NCBI GenBank assembly: GCA_029850565.1
Contig: JARCRR010000150.1
Span: forward strand, 1-11,016
Source of the DNA: Gallionella sp.
Lineage (GTDB): Bacteria; Pseudomonadota; Gammaproteobacteria; Burkholderiales; Gallionellaceae
DNA: 11,016 bases
Reading direction: 5' to 3'
A program made the position numbers and the translations under genes. The notes under the pieces are model-generated. The model did not search any database. It saw only the letters and a program-made list of their open reading frames with translations, and was not told where the DNA came from. This document shows positions 1-6,002 of the stretch, in pieces (position 1 is the stretch's first letter; each line of letters begins with the position of its first letter).

Positions 1-284
1 CTATCGGCACCATCGCCTCCATCAGCCCTCTGCTCGGCCTGTTCGGCACGGTAGTGGGGATGATCGAGATATTCGGTGCGCAGAATGCAGGGGGTGCAGC
101 ACCCGCCGAACTGGCGCACGGCATCTCCGTTGCTCTCTACAACACCGCATTCGGCCTGATCGTCGCAATACCTAGCATGATCGCCTACCGCCACTTCCGC
201 TCCTCGGTGGATAGCTTCACCATCGAGATGGAACAGCAGGCGATCAAACTGGTCGAGATCGTGCACGGGGAACGCAGTAAATGA
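1..284 (+). CDS. exbB: ExbB/TolQ/MotA-family proton channel subunit, C-terminal part (5' end outside window)
   Basis: The reading frame is open from position 3 to a TGA at 282-284 and gives about 93 residues; the true start lies upstream. Two hydrophobic segments are visible. The first contains SPLLGLFGTVVGM and the second ALYNTAFGLIVAIPS. These match the last two membrane helices of ExbB/TolQ, including the two conserved pore threonines of the family (GLFGT and NTAFG). Family members form the inner-membrane pentamer that, with an ExbD/TolR dimer, uses the proton gradient to energise TonB or the Tol system. The stop overlaps the exbD start as ATGA, which supports coupled translation of the two subunits. 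The sequence cannot separate ExbB from TolQ with certainty. The position before exbD and lpxK, a common betaproteobacterial order, favours ExbB. Confidence 0.9.
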   Translation, partial: IGTIASISPLLGLFGTVVGMIEIFGAQNAGGAAPAELAHGISVALYNTAFGLIVAIPSMIAYRHFRSSVDSFTIEMEQQAIKLVEIVHGERSK

Positions 285-703
285 ACTTCCGTCGTGGACG
301 CAATCGCGAAGAGCCGGAGATCAATCTGATCCCGATGATCGACGTGTTGTTGGTCGTATTGATCTTTCTGATGGTCACCACCAGTTACGGAAAATTCTCT
401 GAACTACAGATCAACCTGCCGCAAGCATCGGGTGAAGACAGCAAGGTGCCGGTCAGCAAACCCATCAACGTGGCGGTAGATGCCTCTGAACACTTCGCTA
501 TCAATGGCAGCCGTGCTTCTTTCAAAGACGTGAACGATTTTGCACAAGCCTTGAAGAAGGCAGCCGGAGACCAGACCGACCCTACCATAGTCATCAATGC
601 CGATGCCAAAGCGCTGCATCAGTCAGTCATCAACATCATGGAATCGGCGCGTGTTGCCGGGTTCGGCCGTATAACCTTCACCACGCAAAGTCAAAGCAAG
701 TAA
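281..703 (+). CDS. exbD: ExbD/TolR-family biopolymer transport protein
   Basis: This 140-residue protein has the ExbD/TolR layout. A short basic cytoplasmic N-terminus (residues 1-13) is followed by one membrane helix (about 16-36) and a periplasmic domain. The helix carries the signature NLIPMIDVLLVVLIFLMV with Asp21, the family's protonatable residue inside the ExbB pore. The periplasmic part ends with a segment (VVINADAKALHQSVINIMESARVAGFGRI) typical of the family. With the upstream ExbB-like subunit it should couple proton flow to outer-membrane transport through TonB. The start ATG overlaps the upstream stop by four bases. Length and motif content are ordinary, with no sign of truncation. 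Confidence 0.93.
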   Translation: MNFRRGRNREEPEINLIPMIDVLLVVLIFLMVTTSYGKFSELQINLPQASGEDSKVPVSKPINVAVDASEHFAINGSRASFKDVNDFAQALKKAAGDQTDPTIVINADAKALHQSVINIMESARVAGFGRITFTTQSQSK

Positions 704-712
704 TCTCTAAAC

Positions 713-1696
713 ATGGAGCGGCTGCAACATCATTGGTACCGCCTCTCGCCGCTCCATCTGCTGCTCTATCCCGCCAGCCTAATCTTTCGCGCGCTCGTCG
801 CTATCCGCCGCCTACTTTATCGTAGAGGCGCACTCGCTTCGGTGAAGCTACCCGTACCGGTCATCGTCGTCGGCAACATCAGTGTCGGCGGCACCGGCAA
901 GACTCCGCTCACGCTGTGGATGGCGCAGCAACTCATTGATGATGGCTGGCATCCCGGAATCATCAGTCGCGGGTATCGATCATCAAAGAATGAGAGTCGT
1001 CCGCCACAATCGGTCGAGGCCGATGACTCGCCAGACAAGGTCGGCGACGAACCTTTGTTGATGGCACAACGAAAGCTATGCCCAGTATGGATAGGCCGCG
1101 ACCGTCCCTCTGTCGCTTCGGCTTTGCTGCTGGCCCATCCTGAATGCGATGTCATCCTGAGCGACGATGGCCTGCAGCACTACCGATTACATCGAGATAT
1201 TGAGATCGTTGTCATTGATGGCACACGGCGATTCGGCAACGGCATGTTGCTTCCGGCAGGCCCTCTGCGCGAACCTACATCCCGCCTGCAGAATGTCGAC
1301 GCCATCGTAGTGAATGGTGGCGATGCTCAGCCACCCGAATTCGCCATGCGGTTGCAAGGAACGCGTTTCCATAACCTATTGAATCCGGAGATCGTCGTAT
1401 CGGCTGGCGAATTTGCCGGACAACGCTTGCAGGCCGTCGCAGGCATCGGGCACCCTCAACGTTTCTTCGATCACCTGCATGAACTGGGCTTGAGTTGCTC
1501 AACGAAGGCTTTTTCCGACCATCATGAATTCATCCCGTCAGACCTTGATTTCGACGAGGCGGATGCCATACTCATGACGGAAAAAGATGCGGTAAAATGC
1601 GTCGCGTTCGCCACCGAGAAACACTGGGTGTTGCGAGTGGATGCACAAGTCAGCCCGGCTCTCGCCCAACTCATCATTAAAAAGGTCACCCCATAA
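713..1696 (+). CDS. lpxK: Tetraacyldisaccharide 4'-kinase (lipid A biosynthesis)
   Basis: This 327-residue protein is LpxK, which uses ATP to phosphorylate the 4' position of the lipid A disaccharide at the inner face of the inner membrane. A hydrophobic N-terminal stretch (about 12-35) fits the membrane-associated helix of the family. A Walker A/P-loop, GNISVGGTGKT, lies at 54-64. It is followed by ISRGYRS (84-90), the LpxK motif DDGLQHYRL (151-159) and a late MTEKDAVKC motif. The stop shares one base with the next start (TAATG). The start sits nine bases after the exbD stop and has only a weak ribosome-binding site, so translation may rely on re-initiation from exbD. Its place beside kdsB, another gene for the LPS inner core and lipid A, is well known in Betaproteobacteria. 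Confidence 0.96.
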   Translation: MERLQHHWYRLSPLHLLLYPASLIFRALVAIRRLLYRRGALASVKLPVPVIVVGNISVGGTGKTPLTLWMAQQLIDDGWHPGIISRGYRSSKNESRPPQSVEADDSPDKVGDEPLLMAQRKLCPVWIGRDRPSVASALLLAHPECDVILSDDGLQHYRLHRDIEIVVIDGTRRFGNGMLLPAGPLREPTSRLQNVDAIVVNGGDAQPPEFAMRLQGTRFHNLLNPEIVVSAGEFAGQRLQAVAGIGHPQRFFDHLHELGLSCSTKAFSDHHEFIPSDLDFDEADAILMTEKDAVKCVAFATEKHWVLRVDAQVSPALAQLIIKKVTP

Positions 1697-1881
1697 TGGA
1701 CGCCAAACTGCTCGACATCCTTGTTTGCCCACTGTGCAAATCTCCTCTGATCTACCGCAAGGCAGAACAGGAGTTGATCTGTAAGGCAGACCGATTGGCC
1801 TATCCGATCCAAGACGATATCCCCGTGATGCTGGCTGACGAAGCACGCGCGGTGCCCGTCGAGGAAATCGAAAAACTCTGA
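1696..1881 (+). CDS. UPF0434/Trm112-like small protein (YcaR type)
   Basis: This 61-residue protein is of the UPF0434 (YcaR) family, a bacterial relative of the Trm112 methyltransferase activator. A CPLC motif (Cys11, Cys14) is followed by Cys29 and the family block LAYPIQDDIPVML at about 34-46. The fourth Cys of a classical zinc ribbon is absent, as is usual for bacterial members as I recall them. Translation is coupled on both sides: its ATG overlaps the lpxK stop (TAATG) and its TGA overlaps the kdsB start (TGATG). The location between lpxK and kdsB is widely conserved. The molecular role is not settled. Binding and stabilising a partner enzyme is an inference from the eukaryotic Trm112 family, not something shown here. 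Confidence 0.9.
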   Translation: MDAKLLDILVCPLCKSPLIYRKAEQELICKADRLAYPIQDDIPVMLADEARAVPVEEIEKL

Positions 1882-2657
1882 TGTTGCATTTCAAGGTCGT
1901 CATCCCTGCCCGCTTCGCTTCCACGCGCCTTCCGGGCAAGCCATTACTGGACATAGGCGGCAAACCGATGGTTATTCGCGTTGCGGAACAAGCAGCACAA
2001 AGCGGCGCACAACAGATTCTCATCGCTACAGATCACCAACCCATCGTCGAGGCGGCAAAGCAAAACAGCTTTGAGGCGTGTATGACACGTGTCGACCACA
2101 CCAGTGGCACGGATCGCATCGCAGAAGTCTCCACACAACAAGGCTGGTCGGCTGACACCATCGTGGTCAATGTGCAGGGCGACGAACCCCTCATCCCGCC
2201 GTCGCTCATCCGTGCCGTCGCACAACATCTATACGAACACCCAGAGTGCGCCATCGCCACGGCTTGTCATCCCATCCATGACGAAGCCTCGATGCGCAAC
2301 CCGAACATCGTCAAGGCGGTGCTGGATAAAAATGGCAATGCGCTCTATTTCAGCCGCGCCCCCATCCCTTGGCCGCGCGACGCTTACGCCCAAGGGCAAC
2401 CACTACCTCAGAGCATCAATGTCCTGCGCCACATCGGCATCTATGCCTATCGCGCGAGCTTCCTGCGCGAGTTCGGCGATCTCACACCCGCGCCACTAGA
2501 ACAAGTCGAGTCACTCGAACAACTGCGCGCGCTGTATCATGGCTACAAGATCGGCGTGACCATCACACAAGAAGCACCACCGAGCGGCGTCGATACAGAA
2601 CAAGATCTACAATCCGCAAGAGAATCATTTAATACACATTCGAAGGAGAGAACATGA
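1881..2657 (+). CDS. kdsB: 3-deoxy-manno-octulosonate cytidylyltransferase (CMP-Kdo synthetase)
   Basis: This 258-residue protein is KdsB, which activates Kdo with CTP to CMP-Kdo for the LPS inner core. The N-terminal nucleotide-binding signature PARFASTRLPGKPL lies at about 9-22. The metal-binding VNVQGDEPL block lies at 96-104, and YFSRAPIPWPRD in the middle is also typical of KdsB. The C-terminus ends in the usual GVDTEQDL region. The start overlaps the stop of the small upstream gene (TGATG), and the 3' end overlaps adk by four bases (ATGA). The ribosome-binding site of adk lies inside the last codons of kdsB. Length is normal for the family, and every motif I looked for is present. Confidence 0.96.
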   Translation: MLHFKVVIPARFASTRLPGKPLLDIGGKPMVIRVAEQAAQSGAQQILIATDHQPIVEAAKQNSFEACMTRVDHTSGTDRIAEVSTQQGWSADTIVVNVQGDEPLIPPSLIRAVAQHLYEHPECAIATACHPIHDEASMRNPNIVKAVLDKNGNALYFSRAPIPWPRDAYAQGQPLPQSINVLRHIGIYAYRASFLREFGDLTPAPLEQVESLEQLRALYHGYKIGVTITQEAPPSGVDTEQDLQSARESFNTHSKERT

Positions 2658-3310
2658 GACTGATACTTCTAGGTGCACCGGGAGCTGGTAAAGGTACGCA
2701 AGCCAACTACATCAAAGAGAAATTCAAGATCCCCCAGATCTCCACTGGCGACATGTTGCGAGCCGCGGTTAAGGCAGGCACCCCTCTGGGAGTGGCTGCG
2801 AAAAAAGTCATGGATGCGGGCGGTTTGGTTTCCGACGAGATCATCATCAATCTAGTGAAAGAACGCATCAAGGAAGCGGATTGCGCCAACGGTTTCCTGT
2901 TCGACGGCTTCCCTCGTACCATCCCTCAAGCACAAGCAATGAAAGATGCCGGCATCAAGATAGATTACGTGGTCGAGATCGACGTCGCCGACAAAGAGAT
3001 CATCGACCGCATGAGTGGTCGCCGCGTGCATCTGGCATCGGGGCGCACCTACCATGTCATATTCAATCCTCCCAAAGTGGAAGGCAAAGATGACATCACT
3101 GGTGAAGAACTGGTACAACGTCCCGACGATGTGGAAGACACCGTGGTCAAACGTTTGAACGTCTACCATGATCAGACCAAACCATTGGTCGAATACTATT
3201 CCGCTTGGCAACAATCAGGCGTTCCCAATGCTCCCAAGGTCGTACACGTTCCCGGTGTTGGCGATGTGGATGCGATCCGCGACCAAATCTACCGCGTGCT
3301 TGGAGCTTGA
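2654..3310 (+). CDS. adk: Adenylate kinase
   Basis: This 218-residue enzyme is a long-form adenylate kinase, which interconverts ATP + AMP and 2 ADP in the cytosol. The P-loop GAPGAGKGT is at 7-15, the AMP-binding STGDMLR at 30-36, and the signature FDGFPRT at 83-89. The LID domain (about 122-159) lacks zinc-binding cysteines. It has His126, Ser129, an Asp at 146-147 and Thr149, the hydrogen-bonded set known from E. coli Adk. The start is set by a strong AAGGAG at 2643-2648, five bases upstream and inside the end of kdsB. Its place at the end of the LPS block is common in Betaproteobacteria. A strong site of its own suggests it is made at a higher level than the genes before it. Confidence 0.97.
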   Translation: MRLILLGAPGAGKGTQANYIKEKFKIPQISTGDMLRAAVKAGTPLGVAAKKVMDAGGLVSDEIIINLVKERIKEADCANGFLFDGFPRTIPQAQAMKDAGIKIDYVVEIDVADKEIIDRMSGRRVHLASGRTYHVIFNPPKVEGKDDITGEELVQRPDDVEDTVVKRLNVYHDQTKPLVEYYSAWQQSGVPNAPKVVHVPGVGDVDAIRDQIYRVLGA

Positions 3311-3312
3311 GC

Positions 3313-3711
3313 ATGGCAAGCAAGCCCATCCTGACACTCGAGGACGCGAAACGCATCGCTGCGGCGGCAGAGGCTGAAGCACAGAAGAATGGATGGAAAG
3401 TGGTAGTCGCGGTGGTTGATGACGGGGGTCATCTGCTCTATCTGCAACGTAGCCACGAGACACAGTGGGGCAGCGTTGAAACGGCCATCATGAAAGCCCA
3501 TGCCGCAGTCGCTTTTCAGCGCCCCACCAAAGCTTCGGAAGATGCGGTATTGAGCGGCCGACTGATTCACCTTGCTTTGCCGGGGGTGATCCCTGCAGAA
3601 GGCGGTGTACCACTGGTTCGCGATGACATCATCATCGGCGGATTGGGTGTTAGCGGTGTACGCTCCGTACAGGACGGGCAAGTCGCTACGGCAGGTGCCA
3701 ACACTCTTTAA
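3313..3711 (+). CDS. GlcG/HbpS-family (DUF336) putative heme-binding protein
   Basis: This 132-residue protein belongs to the GlcG/HbpS (DUF336) family. The recognisable core runs from LTLEDAKRIAAAAEAEA at the N-terminus through VVAVVDDGGHLLYLQR (about 46-61) to the late IIGGLGVSGV block. The start at 3313 is preferred to an in-frame ATG at 3205 inside adk. The 36 extra residues are Arg/Cys-rich and unlike the family, while GGAG at 3302-3305 sits at a proper distance from 3313. Only two bases separate the adk stop from this start, so the gene is probably co-transcribed with adk. Some family members bind heme or sense redox stress, while GlcG sits in glycolate operons. There is no signal peptide here, and the actual ligand is unknown. 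Confidence 0.85.
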   Translation: MASKPILTLEDAKRIAAAAEAEAQKNGWKVVVAVVDDGGHLLYLQRSHETQWGSVETAIMKAHAAVAFQRPTKASEDAVLSGRLIHLALPGVIPAEGGVPLVRDDIIIGGLGVSGVRSVQDGQVATAGANTL

Positions 3712-3723
3712 AACTGCTCCAAA

Positions 3724-3749
3724 AGCTGCCCCGGAATTCCGGGGCAGCT
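3724..3749. terminator. Palindromic intrinsic terminator between convergent genes
   Basis: The two arms AGCTGCCCCGG and CCGGGGCAGCT form a perfect 11-bp stem around AATT. The hairpin lies between the GlcG-like gene (plus, stop at 3711) and the diiron-type gene (minus, stop at 3761). Read on the minus strand it is followed at once by TTT after the stem's closing T, as an intrinsic terminator should be. Read on the plus strand it is followed by CGCAACAAAC with no T tract. It should therefore work best for the minus-strand gene and less well for the adk operon. Confidence 0.8.
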
Positions 3750-3760
3750 CGCAACAAACA

Positions 3761-4534
3761 TCATTTCGGTACTTGGTAGTGTTCCTGCGTGATAATGTCC
3801 ACGCCACAAGGCAACGTCTCAATCCAGTTCAAGAATTCGTTCACCATCTTCTTGCCTTTGAACATACGCCCATGCTGCGGAACAATCATCTCCACATCCA
3901 TAGTGCGCACCATGTTGACCCAGAAACGGCATATCTTGTTGGAGATCATGTAACGTTTGTGGAATCCCTCCATGTATTGGATATGTGACTTGAAATCCTC
4001 TACAGGAGTATCCGCCGCATCGTGTGCCACGATGGAAGCCCCCATGTCGCCAGTAAACAATATCTTGCTGATTGGATCGTAAAACTGGAAGTTGCCTTCC
4101 GAATGCATGAAGTGCGCCGGGATAGCCTTGATGATAGATTTCCCCAACGGCAGGTTCATTCCCGCATCCGGAATCCCTCCGACCCTGCCTGCCGCATTGC
4201 CCACGCTGCAGAAGTGAGGCACGAAGCGCACCCACAAGTTGGAGATCATCACTTTGCATTCGGAATGGATCATCCATTTATTGACTGAGGCGATGATGTC
4301 CGGGTCTGCATGTGAGGCGAGGATGTATTGCAGATTCTTCGGCGCGAAATAACTGTGCATCGCCATCAGCAACCCGTTGTAGGTCATATTTCCGCCCGGA
4401 TCGAGCAACGCGCCCTGCTCGTTGTCCACGATAAGAAATTGATTGGCCTGAACCGCATCGCCAGAAGAGTCGTCTACCAGATCGTCAAACATCAGACATA
4501 GGTGTTTGCCGTTGTTGAATAACTCGATTGCCAT
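3761..4534 (-). CDS. Metallo-beta-lactamase-fold oxygen-binding diiron (ODP)/flavodiiron-like protein
   Basis: This 257-residue protein resembles the N-terminal diiron domain of flavodiiron proteins and stand-alone ODP proteins. There is no flavodoxin or rubredoxin domain and no signal peptide. Ordered metal-ligand candidates are His75, Asp77 and Asp79 in ASHADPDI, His144 in AHFMHSEGNF, Asp163 in LFTGDMGA, and His221 in VPQHG. Against the flavodiiron pattern H-x-E-x-D-H, the Glu is replaced by Asp and the second His by Ile80. The enzyme class is thus clear, but activity (O2 or NO reduction versus O2 sensing) is not. The start has a good GAGGAGA ribosome-binding site. The gene is divergent from the PPi-PFK gene, and both share an FNR-like box, which fits an oxygen-related role. 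A stand-alone form would need a separate electron donor if it is a reductase. Confidence 0.82.
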   Translation of the reverse strand: MAIELFNNGKHLCLMFDDLVDDSSGDAVQANQFLIVDNEQGALLDPGGNMTYNGLLMAMHSYFAPKNLQYILASHADPDIIASVNKWMIHSECKVMISNLWVRFVPHFCSVGNAAGRVGGIPDAGMNLPLGKSIIKAIPAHFMHSEGNFQFYDPISKILFTGDMGASIVAHDAADTPVEDFKSHIQYMEGFHKRYMISNKICRFWVNMVRTMDVEMIVPQHGRMFKGKKMVNEFLNWIETLPCGVDIITQEHYQVPK

Positions 4535-4573
4535 TTCACTCTCCTCAATGTTCAGTAATACACCAGTGCGACC

Positions 4574-4579
4574 ATGCTA
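4574..4579 (-). promoter_or_regulatory. Putative -10 element of the diiron-type gene
   Basis: On the minus strand the hexamer TAGCAT matches TATAAT at four of six positions. It would place transcription start near 4567, giving a leader of about 33 bases. The centre of the FNR-like box (4608.5) then falls at -41.5, the classical spacing for FNR activation at class II promoters. No good -35 hexamer is present, as expected for an activator-dependent promoter. The element itself is weak, and the support comes from the spacing. Confidence 0.45.
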
Positions 4580-4601
4580 ACGTAGCGAATCATAGCCCTG
4601 T

Positions 4602-4615
4602 TTGATAAAAATCAA
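4602..4615. promoter_or_regulatory. FNR/ANR-type operator, perfect consensus half-sites
   Basis: The sequence TTGATAAAAATCAA is an exact match to the FNR consensus TTGAT-N4-ATCAA, and the symmetry extends one base further on each side (4601 T and 4616 A). It lies in the 159-base divergent region between the diiron-type gene (start 4534) and the PPi-PFK gene (start 4694). FNR-family regulators carry an oxygen-labile iron-sulfur cluster and bind such boxes when oxygen is low. Related CRP-family proteins such as DNR can share the same consensus. No regulator gene is in this window, so the identity of the binding protein is inference. Confidence 0.75.
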
Positions 4616-4640
4616 AAACGTTCTGCGCGAACACCAGCGA

Positions 4641-4646
4641 AATAAT
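4641..4646 (+). promoter_or_regulatory. Putative -10 element of the PPi-phosphofructokinase gene
   Basis: AATAAT matches TATAAT at five of six positions and would start transcription near 4653, leaving a leader of about 40 bases. No convincing -35 hexamer exists. The FNR-like box would be centred near -44.5, slightly off the best class II spacing. The box could thus activate weakly, act with a different start site, or serve mainly the divergent gene. Confidence 0.35.
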
Positions 4647-4693
4647 TTGGCGTAAGATGCATATCATCCCATTACATGACAAGGAATCGAAGC

Positions 4694-5953
4694 ATGGCCA
4701 AGAAGAATGCGTTTTATGCCCAATCCGGCGGCGTGACCGCCGTCATCAATGCCTCAGCCTGCGGTGTCATCGAAACGGCGCGCAAACACAAAGACAAGAT
4801 CGGCAAAGTATATGCAGGCCGCAATGGCATCATCGGGGCGCTGACTGAAGACCTTATCGATACCGGCAAAGATTCTGCCAAATCCATCGCCGCCCTGCGC
4901 AGCACACCCGCCGGCGGCTTCGGTTCTTGCCGCTTCAAACTCAAATCGCTGGAACAGAACCTGCGCGAATACGAGCGTTTGATCGAAGTATTCAAGGCAC
5001 ACAACATCGGCTACTTCTTCTACAACGGTGGCGGCGATTCTGCCGACACCTGCTTCAAGGTCTCGCAGATCTCCGAGAAGATGGGCTATCCGGTACAGGC
5101 CATCCATGTCCCCAAGACCGTAGACAACGATCTGCCCATCACCGACTGCTGCCCGGGCTTCGGTTCAGTGGCGAAATACGTTGCCGTATCGGTGCGCGAA
5201 GCCAGTTTCGATGTAGCCTCGATGTGCAAGACTTCCACCAAGGTGTTCGTTGTTGAAGTGATGGGGCGCCATGCCGGATGGATCGCCGCCGCGGGTGGTT
5301 TGGCCTCGGACAAAGGATGTGAGCTGCCTATCGTGATCCTCTTCCCGGAGATTCCATTCGACCAGAAGAAATTCATCGCCAAAGTCGATGCCATGGTGAA
5401 GAAGCACGGTTATTGCAGCGTGGTTGTCTCTGAAGGTTGTCACTACCCCGATGGTAAATTCCTTGCCGAGCAAGGCACACGTGATGCCTTCGGCCATGCG
5501 CAACTGGGCGGAGCAGCACCCGTTGTCGCCAATATGGTGAAAGAAGCGCTGGGTTACAAGTTCCATTGGGCCGTCGCTGACTATCTGCAACGCGCTGCGC
5601 GGCACATCGCCTCCAAGACCGATGTGGATCAAGCCTATGCACTGGGTAAGGCCGCAGTCGAACTCGCACTCAAAGGTCAGAACGCGGTGATGCCGACCGT
5701 AGAACGTTTGTCCGACAAGCCCTACAAATGGAAGGTCGGTGTCGCGCCACTCGCGAAGGTCGCCAACGTGGAAAAATTCATGCCGCGCAACTTCATCACA
5801 CCGGATGGCTTCGGCATCACCGATAAATGCCGCGCCTATCTTGCACCGCTGATCAAGGGTGAGGATTACCCGACATTCAAAGACGGACTGCCACAGTATG
5901 TGCAACTGAAGAACGTAGCGGTTGCCAAAAAACTGAAGGAATTCAAGATTTGA
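4694..5953 (+). CDS. pfp: Pyrophosphate-dependent 6-phosphofructokinase
   Basis: This 419-residue protein is a phosphofructokinase of the PPi-dependent type, which reversibly converts fructose-6-phosphate + PPi to fructose-1,6-bisphosphate + Pi. The start at 4694 is chosen over 4676 because AAGGA at 4681-4685 is correctly spaced and the family-like sequence begins there (MAKKNAFYAQSGGVTAVIN). The nucleotide/PPi loop is NGGGDS (111-116): the Asp that blocks ATP and marks PPi enzymes is kept (Asp115), but the preceding Asp of GGDD is Gly114. The catalytic block PKTVDND (140-146) has the Lys typical of PPi-PFKs, and MGRHAG (190-195) is the substrate-binding motif. The gene is followed by hppA and ppa, both PPi enzymes, and is probably transcribed from the divergent FNR-box region. 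Confidence 0.92.
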   Translation: MAKKNAFYAQSGGVTAVINASACGVIETARKHKDKIGKVYAGRNGIIGALTEDLIDTGKDSAKSIAALRSTPAGGFGSCRFKLKSLEQNLREYERLIEVFKAHNIGYFFYNGGGDSADTCFKVSQISEKMGYPVQAIHVPKTVDNDLPITDCCPGFGSVAKYVAVSVREASFDVASMCKTSTKVFVVEVMGRHAGWIAAAGGLASDKGCELPIVILFPEIPFDQKKFIAKVDAMVKKHGYCSVVVSEGCHYPDGKFLAEQGTRDAFGHAQLGGAAPVVANMVKEALGYKFHWAVADYLQRAARHIASKTDVDQAYALGKAAVELALKGQNAVMPTVERLSDKPYKWKVGVAPLAKVANVEKFMPRNFITPDGFGITDKCRAYLAPLIKGEDYPTFKDGLPQYVQLKNVAVAKKLKEFKI

Positions 5954-5963
5954 TTTTTATTCG

Positions 5964-5986
5964 CCGCTCCGCAAGGGGCGGTTTTT
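5964..5986 (+). terminator. Intrinsic terminator/attenuator between pfp and hppA
   Basis: CCGCTCC and GGGGCGG form a 7-bp stem with one G-T pair around a GCAA (GNRA) tetraloop, followed directly by TTTTT at 5982-5986. It lies ten bases after the pfp stop and ends only 16 bases before the hppA ATG. There is no room for a promoter between the hairpin and hppA, so any hppA transcript coming from pfp must read through it. Confidence 0.8.
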
Positions 5987-6002
5987 ACTTGGGGAGAAAG
6001 GT

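Noticed and set aside
3205..3312. A longer start for the GlcG-like gene inside adk
   Set aside because: The added residues are Arg/Cys-rich, unlike the family, and encoded in an adk shadow frame. The ATG at 3313 has a well-placed GGAG.
4676..4693. An earlier in-frame ATG for pfp
   Set aside because: It adds only six residues (MTRNRS) and has no ribosome-binding site, while AAGGA at 4681-4685 fits the ATG at 4694.
5165..5905. Minus-strand open frame of 246 codons inside pfp
   Set aside because: It lies wholly antisense to a gene with clear PFK motifs, has no ribosome-binding site that stands out, and its product resembles no family I know.
5954..6002. A fluoride riboswitch before hppA, as found upstream of some pyrophosphatase genes
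   Set aside because: The 49 bases hold only a simple GNRA-loop hairpin with a T tract and a ribosome-binding site. The conserved pseudoknot-forming parts of the crcB motif are not there.
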